57,277 nucleotides of DNA from an uncultured Verrucomicrobia subdivision 3 bacterium. GTDB lineage: Bacteria; Verrucomicrobiota; Verrucomicrobiae; Limisphaerales; UBA11358. The notes beneath the pieces are model-generated. The model was given only the letters and a program-made list of their open reading frames with translations. It was not told the DNA's origin and did no database searches. Positions 26,156-34,169 of the stretch are shown here, in pieces. Numbering within the stretch: position 1 is the first letter of the stretch; each line of letters begins with the position of its first letter. The position numbers and the translations under genes were made by a program. The DNA is taken from NCBI GenBank assembly GCA_903847285.1, contig CAINDH010000170.1:1-57277 (forward strand). The letters run 5' to 3'.

Positions 26156-27399
26156 TTCAGGAACGCACCCAATGCCGCACTTGCGGCTCGAAAAACCTCA
26201 AGCTCATCCTCGACCTCGGCAAAACCGCGCTGGCGAATGATTTTCTCAAGCCGGAGGACGTGCCGGGTTACAAAACTTCCCTACCCCTGCGAGTGGTGCT
26301 TTGCCCCGATTGTTCGCTCGTGCAGCTCGCGGACACAGTTGACCCGCGCGTGCTTTACTCGCATTACGCCTACGTTACGTCCACCTCCACGACGATGGAT
26401 AAGCACCTCGATAAGCTGATGAGCCATGTGCTTTCTTGCGGACGGCTCGGTGCGGGCTCAAAAGTTTTGGAGATTGCATCAAACACTGGATTGTTTCTGA
26501 AAAAATTCAAGGAGCAGGGCTGTGAAGTCCTCGGCATCGAACCCGCCAGCAACATCGCCGATGTCGCCATCGCAACGGCAATTCCAACACGTAAAGAATT
26601 TTTCAGTGCCGCAACGGCAAAAAACTTGAAGGCCGAATGGGGTGCGGCGGATTTGGTTTTGGGCCGCCACGTTTTTGCGCACATCGACGACCTGAAGGAT
26701 TTGGTGGCTGGACTGGAAACCATCTCACATCAGGAAACGCTGATTGCTTTTGAAGTTCCTTACGCGGTGGATTTCTTCGAGCACACCGAATACGACACGA
26801 TTTATCACGAACATTTGTCCTACATCACGGTCGCCTCCATCGAGGCGCTAGTGAAAGATTCAGCATTCATGCTGGCGCGGGTGGATCATTACCCAATACA
26901 TGGAGGCTCGATTTTATTCCAATTGCGGCATCGCGCGTCGAAGACCAAACCGCACGGCAGCGTGGCGACAGCATTAAAAAATGAGAAAGACATGAAGCTC
27001 GCCGAGCCAGTAACGTGGGCCGCCTTCGCGCAGCGCGTGAACCATATCCGCATCGAACTACCCGCAATGCTGCGGAAGCTCAAAGCTGAAGGCAAACGTA
27101 TTATCGGCTACGGCGCTTCTGCCAAGGGCAATACGCTGCTGAATACCTGCGGGATCACAATAAAAGAACTGGATTACATCATTGATAATACGCCTTTCAA
27201 GCAGGGGAAAATCGCGCCCGGGTCATTCATTCCCGTGCGCCCACCGGAAATGCTGTTGAAAGATCAGCCGGATTACGCATTGCTGCTCGCTTGGAACTTC
27301 GCGCCAGAAATCATCAAGCGCGAAACTGAATTCCAGAAACGCGGCGGACGCTTCATCGTGCCGATTCCCGAACCGAAGGTCGTTGTGCCGACGGCATAA
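26152..27399 (+). CDS. Sugar C-methyltransferase of the NovU/EvaC/TylC3 type
   Basis: A 415-residue enzyme with the three-part layout of nucleotide-sugar C-methyltransferases. The N-terminal zinc-binding domain has CRTCGS ... CPDCSLVQL (about residues 9-70). The central SAM-binding domain has VLEIASNTGLFLKKFKEQGCEVLGIEPA and YDTIYHEHLSYIT. The C-terminal Methyltransf_14 domain has RIIGYGASAKGNTLLNTCGI and IDNTPFKQGKIAPGSFIPV. In characterised relatives this adds a methyl group to C3 or C5 of a 4-keto dTDP-sugar. With the RfbD/RfbC-like neighbours it suggests a branched deoxysugar. It overlaps the upstream gene by 4 bp. Confidence 0.88.
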   Translation: MIQERTQCRTCGSKNLKLILDLGKTALANDFLKPEDVPGYKTSLPLRVVLCPDCSLVQLADTVDPRVLYSHYAYVTSTSTTMDKHLDKLMSHVLSCGRLGAGSKVLEIASNTGLFLKKFKEQGCEVLGIEPASNIADVAIATAIPTRKEFFSAATAKNLKAEWGAADLVLGRHVFAHIDDLKDLVAGLETISHQETLIAFEVPYAVDFFEHTEYDTIYHEHLSYITVASIEALVKDSAFMLARVDHYPIHGGSILFQLRHRASKTKPHGSVATALKNEKDMKLAEPVTWAAFAQRVNHIRIELPAMLRKLKAEGKRIIGYGASAKGNTLLNTCGITIKELDYIIDNTPFKQGKIAPGSFIPVRPPEMLLKDQPDYALLLAWNFAPEIIKRETEFQKRGGRFIVPIPEPKVVVPTA

Positions 27400-27423
27400 T
27401 TTGTCAGCATCGTTCGCCAGCCG

Positions 27424-28491
27424 ATGAAAACAATCGTCATGCTCGTGGGCATCGGCAACAACGACCGTGGCTCAGCACGGCTCGCTTCCAAATTTGGGCG
27501 CACGGTTTTATTGCAAGATGCCTACATCGAGCATCTAGAGATCTGGGAAAATGGCCAGCGCACCTATGATGGCCCGGAGATTCGGACCAAACAAACGCGT
27601 ATTCTCGGCGAGGCTACGTTCGGACTTTCCGCCATTCCACGTTTATTGAAAAGCTATCGGGCCGCGATGAATGGCCAAAAAAGTGACGTAGCCATAACCA
27701 GTTCGTATGTGCAGACGGCGGTCGGTCTGTGGCTGCGTTTAACGGGACGAACAAAGAAAGTCGTCTGCATCATTTCAGATTTTCTCCCGCCGCGAGGAAA
27801 GTTTACCGTGCGGGTTCATCGCCGCATCTCCGGGGTGCTCACGCGCATTGTCGGCTGGCTTTCGGATGAGGTTTGGGCGGTTTCGCCACGCATTCCGACG
27901 ATGAAGGTGAACCCAAACAACCACGTTCTGCCGCTCCTCATTGATAATAACAACGTGCCGGCGGATGGGCGGAGTGAAATCGGCTATATCGGTTTTCCCT
28001 CGCCCGACCACGCAGTGGATGTGCTGTTTGAAATCTGCAATCGGCAGGGCTTCAAGCTGAATATCTTCGGCGACTCGCCTTACCTGCAAAGCATCAAACA
28101 CCTCGCGCCCGCTGACACAGTTTTCCACGGCATCACCAACGACAATGTGAAGATTGGCCAAGTGCTCGCTCGCTGCTTCTGCGGCTATGCGGTGTATCGC
28201 GACACCAGCCCGAACAGCTACAGCTATTTTGGCATCCCCTCGAAATGTCTCCAACTTTTCGCGAGTAACGTCCCGGTGGTCACGACAAACACCGCGCACT
28301 TCACGCAGAATATTGCCGCATCCGGCGCGGGCTGCGTGGTGAATCCGACCGTGGAAGAAATTGAGAGAGCCATCTTGGACATCCGCTCGCGATTTCCGAT
28401 TTACTACGCAGCCATCAACCGTTTCCGCGAAACTTGGAACGCTGGCGTGGAAAAATTCCACAACGAACGCATCGGCAAACTGCTGAGCTGA
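27424..28491 (+). CDS. Putative GT-B glycosyltransferase
   Basis: A 355-residue protein weakly resembling glycosyltransferase family 1/4. The C-terminal half has GFKLNIFGDSPYLQSIKHLAPADTV, FHGITNDNVKIGQVLARC and GIPSKCLQLFASNVPVVTTNTA, the pattern of a nucleotide-sugar domain. The N-terminus lacks the classic glycine-rich loop, so the class is tentative. It is the last gene of the deoxysugar operon, 24 bp after the C-methyltransferase, and is the best candidate to transfer that sugar. Confidence 0.7.
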   Translation: MKTIVMLVGIGNNDRGSARLASKFGRTVLLQDAYIEHLEIWENGQRTYDGPEIRTKQTRILGEATFGLSAIPRLLKSYRAAMNGQKSDVAITSSYVQTAVGLWLRLTGRTKKVVCIISDFLPPRGKFTVRVHRRISGVLTRIVGWLSDEVWAVSPRIPTMKVNPNNHVLPLLIDNNNVPADGRSEIGYIGFPSPDHAVDVLFEICNRQGFKLNIFGDSPYLQSIKHLAPADTVFHGITNDNVKIGQVLARCFCGYAVYRDTSPNSYSYFGIPSKCLQLFASNVPVVTTNTAHFTQNIAASGAGCVVNPTVEEIERAILDIRSRFPIYYAAINRFRETWNAGVEKFHNERIGKLLS

Positions 28492-28494
28492 AAA

Positions 28495-29520
28495 TTATTT
28501 CCGCTTCGACTGCTTTTTCCCAAGCTTGGCCCACGACGGCGGGAGGTTCTTGAAGACCTCAATGCCCTCGAAGGCCTTCGTCTTACGCAGCTTCGCCGTG
28601 CGCGCCCAGTGCGACATTTGCGCGAGCCCGTCTTCCAGCGAAACGTTTTTAATCAGGTCGCCGAAAACGCGCGTGGCTTTTTCGTGCGAGGAATAGGCGT
28701 TCACCACTTCATTCCGCGCTTCTAGGTGGACGACGTTCGGCTTCACACCCATGCACTTGGCGACGGAGTTTGCCAGCTTGATTACCGCGTGCGGCTGATC
28801 CGCGCCGACATTGAAAACTTGGTTGATGGCCTTGGGCCATTCTATGCTGCGGGCGATGACCGGAGCGACATCACTAATGTAACTGAAGGCGCGCGTCTGC
28901 TTTCCATCGCCGAAAACCGTCATCGGCTGGCCGTTGCGGATGCGATTCATGAAAATGCCGATGACGTTGCGATACGGGTCGCTCAAATTCTGACGTTCGC
29001 CATAGACATTGTGCGGGCGAAAGATGACGTAGTTCAGGCCGAACATTTCGTGCGCTTCTTTTAAATCGAGTTCCACTGCATATTTCGCGATGCCATACGG
29101 ATCTTCCGGCTGCGGCGCGAGATCTTCCGTCATCGGCACTTGGTTGCGGCCATAGACGGCGATGGACGAGGTGAACACAAAACATTTCACCGTGCCGGCA
29201 TTCACAGCGGCGTTGACGAGGTTCACGCTGCCGATGAGGTTGTTGTTGTAATTGAAAACTTTGATGAAGTGGCTCAAACCCTCGGCGGCGTAGGCGGCGA
29301 GGTGGAACACATAGTCAAACTTGTGCTGTTTGAACAGCTTGGTGACCAGCAGCTGATTCTCCACACGACCCTTCACGAACGTGGCGCGTTTGGGAACATT
29401 CTCCATAAAGCCGCCCGAAAGGTCATCCAGGGCGACAACTTTGTGGCCCATCTTGAGTAACTCATCGCAAACGTGAGAGCCAATGAATCCGGCAGCACCG
29501 GTGACTAATGATTTCGGCAT
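28495..29520 (-). CDS. NAD-dependent sugar epimerase (UDP-glucose 4-epimerase-like)
   Basis: A 341-residue extended SDR. It has SLVTGAAGFIGSHVCDELL, FHLAAYAAEGLSHF, FTSSIAVYGRNQVPMTED and catalytic YxxxK in PYGIAKYAVELDLKEAHEMFGL, then VIFRPHNVYGERQN. I chose ATG at 29520 (MPKSLVTGAAG); the frame is open to 29598 but adds 26 residues without similarity. Its GFIGSH and PHNVYG motifs are closest to GalE/WbpP-like enzymes. It converges with the deoxysugar operon (3 bp apart) and is divergent from a GT2 gene. Confidence 0.9.
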   Translation of the reverse strand: MPKSLVTGAAGFIGSHVCDELLKMGHKVVALDDLSGGFMENVPKRATFVKGRVENQLLVTKLFKQHKFDYVFHLAAYAAEGLSHFIKVFNYNNNLIGSVNLVNAAVNAGTVKCFVFTSSIAVYGRNQVPMTEDLAPQPEDPYGIAKYAVELDLKEAHEMFGLNYVIFRPHNVYGERQNLSDPYRNVIGIFMNRIRNGQPMTVFGDGKQTRAFSYISDVAPVIARSIEWPKAINQVFNVGADQPHAVIKLANSVAKCMGVKPNVVHLEARNEVVNAYSSHEKATRVFGDLIKNVSLEDGLAQMSHWARTAKLRKTKAFEGIEVFKNLPPSWAKLGKKQSKRK

Positions 29521-29618
29521 AGTGGGACGGATGAAATCATTTACCGTCGCGCGAGTCAAAAAAATTGCTCGGGCGATACGCCCCCGCGCTGACAGCACCG
29601 CAAAAAAGCCTTTCCATG

Positions 29619-29632
29619 TGAAAGCGTTTTCG
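29619..29632. promoter_or_regulatory. LacI/cre-like operator candidate in the epimerase-GT2 divergent region
   Basis: TGAAAGCGTTTTCG is a near-palindrome around a central CG and matches the LacI-family operator shape (TGWAANCGNTNWCA) except at the last base. It lies 21 bp before the GT2 start and 99 bp from the epimerase start. No LacI-type regulator gene is in the window. Confidence 0.25.
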
Positions 29633-29652
29633 GGGATAATTATTTTTCAATT

Positions 29653-30681
29653 ATGCAAAATCCTGTCGCAGTCAGCGTGGTCATCTCCTGCTTGAACGGC
29701 ACCAAGTGGCTGCCGAACTGTTTCGCCTCGCTCCGCAAACAGACGATTTTCGACCGGATGGAAGTGATTTTGGTGGATGATTTTTCCACGGACGGCACAT
29801 CCGAGATGGGGCACCGTGAACTGGCAAATTTCCCGCGCTCAAAAGTCATCCGCAATGAGCGCGCCCTCGGCTACACCGGCGGCAACAACACCGGCGCGGC
29901 GGCGGCAAGCGGCGAATGGGTTTTTATCCTGAATGATGACACCCAGTTGGAGCCGGACTGTCTGGAGCAATTGCTCAAAGCCTTGGATGAAACCAAGGCT
30001 GATGCCGCCGTGCCAGCGCTGGCGGAATACAATTCGATGAAAATCGTCCCTTCTGCCCCGGCTGGATTTGACATTGTTGGCCGACCATCGTGGGCGATTG
30101 ATGATCATTCTCCCGACCCGAACGCGCCGGCGCATCCGTGCTTCATGGTTGGCGGCGCGGCCTTTCTCATCCGCCGTTCCGTTTGGAATAAAGTCGGCGG
30201 GTTTGATGCGACGCATTTCATGTATGCGGAGGACGACGACATCGCGTGGAAAGTCTGGCTGGCGGGTCACGAAAATGTTTACGTCAGCCGCGCCATCGTG
30301 CATCACCGCGATGGACGGGGCTGGGAGATCAAGGAATTCACCCGCTACCTGGTTAACCGCAATAGCCTACTCGTTGTGTTGAAAGACGCGCAGCACATCC
30401 TGCTGCTGCTGGCTGTGCTCCAAGTGCTGATGTTAATCGCCGAAGGATTTTTGATGCTGCTCATTTCGCGACGCTGGAAATTTGTCTGGAACAGTTACTT
30501 CAAGGCCATCATAGATGCCTTCAAGATGTGGCGGCATATCATTGCGATGCGCAAATTTATCAGCACCTTCCGTCGCCGCTCTGACTGGTTCATGGCTAAA
30601 CACTTCTTGCGTTTCCGCATCAACCGCTGGGACATGGTGAAAGCCTTCTTCCTGAAAGGCGAAAGACCCGTTATCAAATAA
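29653..30681 (+). CDS. Family 2 glycosyltransferase with C-terminal transmembrane helix
   Basis: A 342-residue GT-A enzyme. It has VSVVISCLNGTKWLPNCFASL, ILVDDFSTDGTSE, a FILNDDTQLEPDCL Asp-rich metal motif, and YAEDDDIAWKVWLAGHENVYV with the probable catalytic base, as in rhamnosyltransferase-like GT2 proteins. A hydrophobic segment (ILLLLAVLQVLMLIAEGFLMLLI, about residues 250-272) anchors it in the inner membrane. It stands alone on the plus strand and converges with the flippase gene 12 bp away. Confidence 0.92.
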   Translation: MQNPVAVSVVISCLNGTKWLPNCFASLRKQTIFDRMEVILVDDFSTDGTSEMGHRELANFPRSKVIRNERALGYTGGNNTGAAAASGEWVFILNDDTQLEPDCLEQLLKALDETKADAAVPALAEYNSMKIVPSAPAGFDIVGRPSWAIDDHSPDPNAPAHPCFMVGGAAFLIRRSVWNKVGGFDATHFMYAEDDDIAWKVWLAGHENVYVSRAIVHHRDGRGWEIKEFTRYLVNRNSLLVVLKDAQHILLLLAVLQVLMLIAEGFLMLLISRRWKFVWNSYFKAIIDAFKMWRHIIAMRKFISTFRRRSDWFMAKHFLRFRINRWDMVKAFFLKGERPVIK

Positions 30682-30693
30682 AAACCACACCAG

Positions 30694-31953
30694 TCACGCC
30701 TTCTGGCTGCGCATTCCATGCAGCCATACTAGCATCATAATGACAAACGCAATGCCCGCTGCGATAGGCATTACGTGAAGCAAAGCGGCGGGGGTTTTTC
30801 CAGCGACGAGAAGAACAATCCAATAGCCGACCCCCAGCGCTCCGTAGAGAAGCGATGTTTTCAGCCAGCGGCTCGCCAACACCCAAAACGCAAGCGATTG
30901 CAGCAAGCCCACGAACACCATCGTCAGCGCAAAACGCGCCATGAACGACGCGGCTTCAGGCGTATAGCGCCCCGTTACCCTTAGGGCAAATGAGCTCAAC
31001 AACACCAAAACCACCGCGCCTCCTACTAGGCCAAGGCACGAAAGTCCTAATAACTTCAATTGCTCCCTAGCCGCACTACCCGCCTGCTGCACGGTGCGCG
31101 AAGTGAATAGAACAAACATTAGTGGCTGCACCGTAGTGGGTAACGCCCGCGCCAGCACGCCAGCAGCGGTGAACGGGCCACGTTCATCCGCTAAAAAAAC
31201 GTGCTGTGCCACAAACAGATCACCTTGAAAAAAACAGATGTTCCCAAGCGTGAACGCCGCGCTGACTATGAAGAAATGCGCAAACTCCGAATTCCATGGC
31301 GAGACCTGATTGCCACACATGGACAGTTCCTTACGCCAATAGAACAGAATAAAATTGGCCAGCAATGCGAAAGCCGTCGCCAGCACCGCCATTTCCGCTG
31401 ACGCCCAGATTTTGGTGAATGCCCAGACGAGCACAATCTTAAGAACCATCGTAAAAAATCCGATTAAGGCCAGCCGCTTAAACCAGCCAAGTCCCGAGCA
31501 CAAGGCGAAGGCAAAGGAACTCCATAAGGTGAATAGCGTATTGATCAGCACCGCTAGCGTCATCGTTTCTTGAAAATGGAAATAATCACTCAACGGCTTG
31601 ATAACAATCAATGTTAACACCGACCCGGCAATGGTCAGACGGAAGAGAAATTTCCTGCAGCCGAGCAACAGCCCCTGCAGCCGCGCCGCATCACCGTGAC
31701 TGCTGAAATGGGCGATATAATGGGTGATAGCTATACTGGCTGTCGCGGGCAACAGGCCAAGCAGCGGAATTAAAGCACCAATTGCACTGTTGGCATCCGC
31801 ATAATCAGCATTGGCAGGCAGACTGGTTCCCAGCAAACGTTGAACGGCAAAATTTCCAAGGCTCGTCACGAACGTGATGACCGTAAAAATGATGCCGCTC
31901 TGGAGTAGACTGCTAATCAACGGGGTTTTTGTGCTATTAGCTTCGGCGGTCAT
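30694..31953 (-). CDS. Wzx-like polysaccharide flippase (MOP superfamily)
   Basis: A 419-residue integral membrane protein with about 12 hydrophobic segments. Examples are IIFTVITFVTSLGNFAVQRLLG near the N-terminus, AIGALIPLLGLLPATASIAI, and ALGVGYWIVLLVAGKTPAALL near the C-terminus. The pattern fits lipid-linked repeat-unit flippases. I chose ATG at 31953 (MTAEANSTKT), because a start at 31989 adds 12 residues of polar sequence. It would move the lipid-linked unit made by the neighbouring glycosyltransferases to the periplasm. A dedicated polymerase is not adjacent; an O-antigen-ligase-like protein lies at 51-53 kb. Confidence 0.8.
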   Translation of the reverse strand: MTAEANSTKTPLISSLLQSGIIFTVITFVTSLGNFAVQRLLGTSLPANADYADANSAIGALIPLLGLLPATASIAITHYIAHFSSHGDAARLQGLLLGCRKFLFRLTIAGSVLTLIVIKPLSDYFHFQETMTLAVLINTLFTLWSSFAFALCSGLGWFKRLALIGFFTMVLKIVLVWAFTKIWASAEMAVLATAFALLANFILFYWRKELSMCGNQVSPWNSEFAHFFIVSAAFTLGNICFFQGDLFVAQHVFLADERGPFTAAGVLARALPTTVQPLMFVLFTSRTVQQAGSAAREQLKLLGLSCLGLVGGAVVLVLLSSFALRVTGRYTPEAASFMARFALTMVFVGLLQSLAFWVLASRWLKTSLLYGALGVGYWIVLLVAGKTPAALLHVMPIAAGIAFVIMMLVWLHGMRSQKA

Positions 31954-32033
31954 GGTTTTGGCGGCGCGCCATGATGGTTGGATACCCATCCAAAATCAAT
32001 CCGCACTTCCGGGGCAAACGGCTGGCAGTTGAT

Positions 32034-32426
32034 TCACGCTTTCTTTTTATACATCTGTTCCGGCGTGAGCAATTGCTTCTCGGTCGTCTTGAAAGTCTCG
32101 CCCGCGCCCTCGATGGAGCGGAAGAAACAGGAATTATAACCCTCGTGACACGCGGGGCCATTTTGCTCGACCTGAATGAGCAGTGTATCGCCGTCGCAGT
32201 CGAAGGCGATGTCGCGCACGGATTGCGTGTTACCGCTTTCCTCTCCCTTCATCCAGTATTTCTGACGCGAGCGGCTCCAGAAATGCGTCTTGCCGGTCTT
32301 GATGGTGTCCTCCAGTGAGGCGCGGTTCATCCACGCCATCATAACCACGCGCCCGGTTTTTTGTTCCTGGATGATTGCGGGAATCAGCCCGTTGGCATCA
32401 AATTTCAACTTGTCGTAAAAACTCAT
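32034..32426 (-). CDS. hisI: Phosphoribosyl-AMP cyclohydrolase
   Basis: A 130-residue zinc enzyme for the third step of histidine synthesis. Diagnostic motifs are VVMMAWMNRASLEDTIKTGKTHFWSRSR, YWMKGEESGNTQ, FDCDGDTLLIQVEQNGPACH and SCFFR, the last two with the Asp and Cys metal ligands. It has no HisE fusion. It is isolated from other his genes, located between the flippase and a TPR gene. Confidence 0.97.
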   Translation of the reverse strand: MSFYDKLKFDANGLIPAIIQEQKTGRVVMMAWMNRASLEDTIKTGKTHFWSRSRQKYWMKGEESGNTQSVRDIAFDCDGDTLLIQVEQNGPACHEGYNSCFFRSIEGAGETFKTTEKQLLTPEQMYKKKA

Positions 32427-32438
32427 GAGAAGAATTTA

Positions 32439-32496
32439 CGATATGGGATTCGCGATTTACGAGTCTAAATCCGTGCGCCGCGTCAATCACATATCG
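32439..32496. repeat. Imperfect inverted repeat between hisI and the TPR gene
   Basis: CGATATGGGATT at 32439-32450 pairs with AATCACATATCG at 32485-32496 (one mismatch). The 34-nt loop contains a further TTTACGA word. Nothing codes here. It looks like a small palindromic repeat element rather than a terminator, since no U-tract follows on either strand. Confidence 0.5.
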
Positions 32497-32508
32497 AAAA
32501 TCGTGAAT

Positions 32509-33552
32509 TTATTTTTGAGCGTTTGGTGCATTCGTAGATGCGGCGGGAATGTTGGTGGTGGTGGTGGCAACGATTATATTCGTGGAGGTCATGCTGTTAG
32601 TGGCTACATCCGCAACCGGATCCGGTTGCGGATTTTTGTGGTCGCTCAGGCTGCGGACAAGCCGACTTTTCACTTCGCCAAAAGCAGCGTTGGTCACATC
32701 GTCCAAGTGCGCCTGCGCCTCGTCGAAAAACCCGGCGGCAATTTTCGTTCGCGCCAGGTGGAGCAACACGCCTTGCCGTTCGTTTTCATCCTGGCAGATG
32801 TTTAGGGCATTCGTCCAGGAAGCGAGCGCTTCGTTGGTGCGCATGGGCTTGATACCGTAGTAACTTGATGCGTAATCGGTGGCGAGCACGAGATTACTGG
32901 GCGCAATTTTCATCGCCTGTTGATAGAGGCTAAGCGCTTTATCGAATACCTGCTGCTCGTTGATTCCATAAAATTCCCGCGCGTCCTTGCGGTAGAGATA
33001 AACGGTGGTGGCAAAATTTTGGTAATAGACTGGCTCGCTTGGTTCAAGCCGGATGGCTTCAGTGTAACCGGCAAAGGCATTGGTGAGTTCGCCAAACTCG
33101 CCAAAATAGTTCGCGAGCTGGTTCCACACGGCGGGATTTTTTGGATCGAGCTGCTTGGAATTCTCATATTGCGCTTTGGCTGCAAGTTCGTCGCCGATAT
33201 CGTGCAGGAAAGTTCCGTAGGCCAGAAAGCCGCGTGCGCTGTCGGGATGATTGCGGAGGAAGATATCATAGTCATGCTTCACGGTATCGAAGCGGGCAAT
33301 GATTTTCCGGTTTAACTGTGCGATGCCGTTCGTATCCGAACGCGGCAGTGCGTTAGTAGCAATCCAACTGCTGACCTCGTCCATCGCCGCGTCATCGCCA
33401 ATCATCACGGTGCGTAGCTCGCGCTCGGCGACATCGTCAGCATTGGTGATGGGCAAAGCCACCCCGGTCTGTTCATGAACTAGGTTGCTGACGGCGAGCG
33501 GCTGATTGGTGGCCAGCAACGCGCCGAGGAGTCCGAGGGTCAAATCGCTCAT
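32509..33552 (-). CDS. TPR-repeat protein
   Basis: A 347-residue protein with no clear signal peptide. TPR-type helical pairs are seen from about residue 105 to 270 (ARGFLAYGTFLHDIGDELAAKAQYENSKQLDPKNPAVWNQLANYF and onward, then FDKALSLYQQAMKIAPSNL). The C-terminal 45 residues are Thr/Asn-rich and probably disordered (TNIIVATTTTNIPAAST). It starts at ATG 33552. Function unknown; a scaffold or chaperone role is usual for such proteins. It is separated from hisI by a palindromic repeat. Confidence 0.75.
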   Translation of the reverse strand: MSDLTLGLLGALLATNQPLAVSNLVHEQTGVALPITNADDVAERELRTVMIGDDAAMDEVSSWIATNALPRSDTNGIAQLNRKIIARFDTVKHDYDIFLRNHPDSARGFLAYGTFLHDIGDELAAKAQYENSKQLDPKNPAVWNQLANYFGEFGELTNAFAGYTEAIRLEPSEPVYYQNFATTVYLYRKDAREFYGINEQQVFDKALSLYQQAMKIAPSNLVLATDYASSYYGIKPMRTNEALASWTNALNICQDENERQGVLLHLARTKIAAGFFDEAQAHLDDVTNAAFGEVKSRLVRSLSDHKNPQPDPVADVATNSMTSTNIIVATTTTNIPAASTNAPNAQK

Positions 33553-33632
33553 GTGGTCAAAGTATCAATCCTGAAAGGTAAAGACAGGATTACTGGAATG
33601 GACATGCCAGCGCGCGAGGCGTTCAGAAAAAA

Positions 33633-34079
33633 TCATTTTACCAGATCATGCGGCACATACTTGATGACGAAATACGTCGCGCGGTTCGTGCCGGTATTGA
33701 CCAGTCCATGCAACTCGTTGGAGGCTTCAAAAATAATTCCGCCCGCCGCCACGATGTTCGTCTGGTCGCCTTGAATCGCCGCGAGCGTGCCTTCTTTGAC
33801 AATCATCAGTTCCTCGTCCGCGTGCCGGTGCGGCGCGTGCGGTGCTTCGCCGGGTTTCAACGTGGTGATGTGGCATTCCAAATTTGAGAGCGTGGGCGTG
33901 GGCGAATCAAACACGCTGCGGCGTTCGCCGACCTTTGTGGGTGTGGCTTTGAAATCGACCCAGTTAAAAATGCGGGAATGCATGATGGGCTTGGCGGCAG
34001 CTTGCGCTAACGCGAATCCAGCTAGGGTGAGGGAAATGGAAACAACGGCAACGCCTAGATCGCGACGGGTGATTTTCAT
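33633..34079 (-). CDS. Exported cupin-domain protein
   Basis: A 148-residue protein with a possibly twin-arginine signal (MKITRRDLGVAVVSISLTLAGFALAQAAA). A single cupin domain follows, with metal-ligand motif APHAPHRHADEELMIVKEG (HxH...E) and the second-half His in NELHGLVNTG. Such small periplasmic cupins have many possible roles, and no substrate can be named. It stands between the TPR gene and the amylase gene on the same strand. Confidence 0.8.
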   Translation of the reverse strand: MKITRRDLGVAVVSISLTLAGFALAQAAAKPIMHSRIFNWVDFKATPTKVGERRSVFDSPTPTLSNLECHITTLKPGEAPHAPHRHADEELMIVKEGTLAAIQGDQTNIVAAGGIIFEASNELHGLVNTGTNRATYFVIKYVPHDLVK

Positions 34080-34169
34080 CTATCCATTCCCGCGCGAAAA
34101 GGAATTGAAGTCAAGCGGACAAGTGTTTGGGAGCAGATAGGACGCGGAGCGACGCCTCCCTTCCTTATT

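Noticed and set aside
32550..32640. Low-complexity Thr/Asn codons considered as a microsatellite
   Set aside because: Repeats are too irregular and fit a disordered protein tail.
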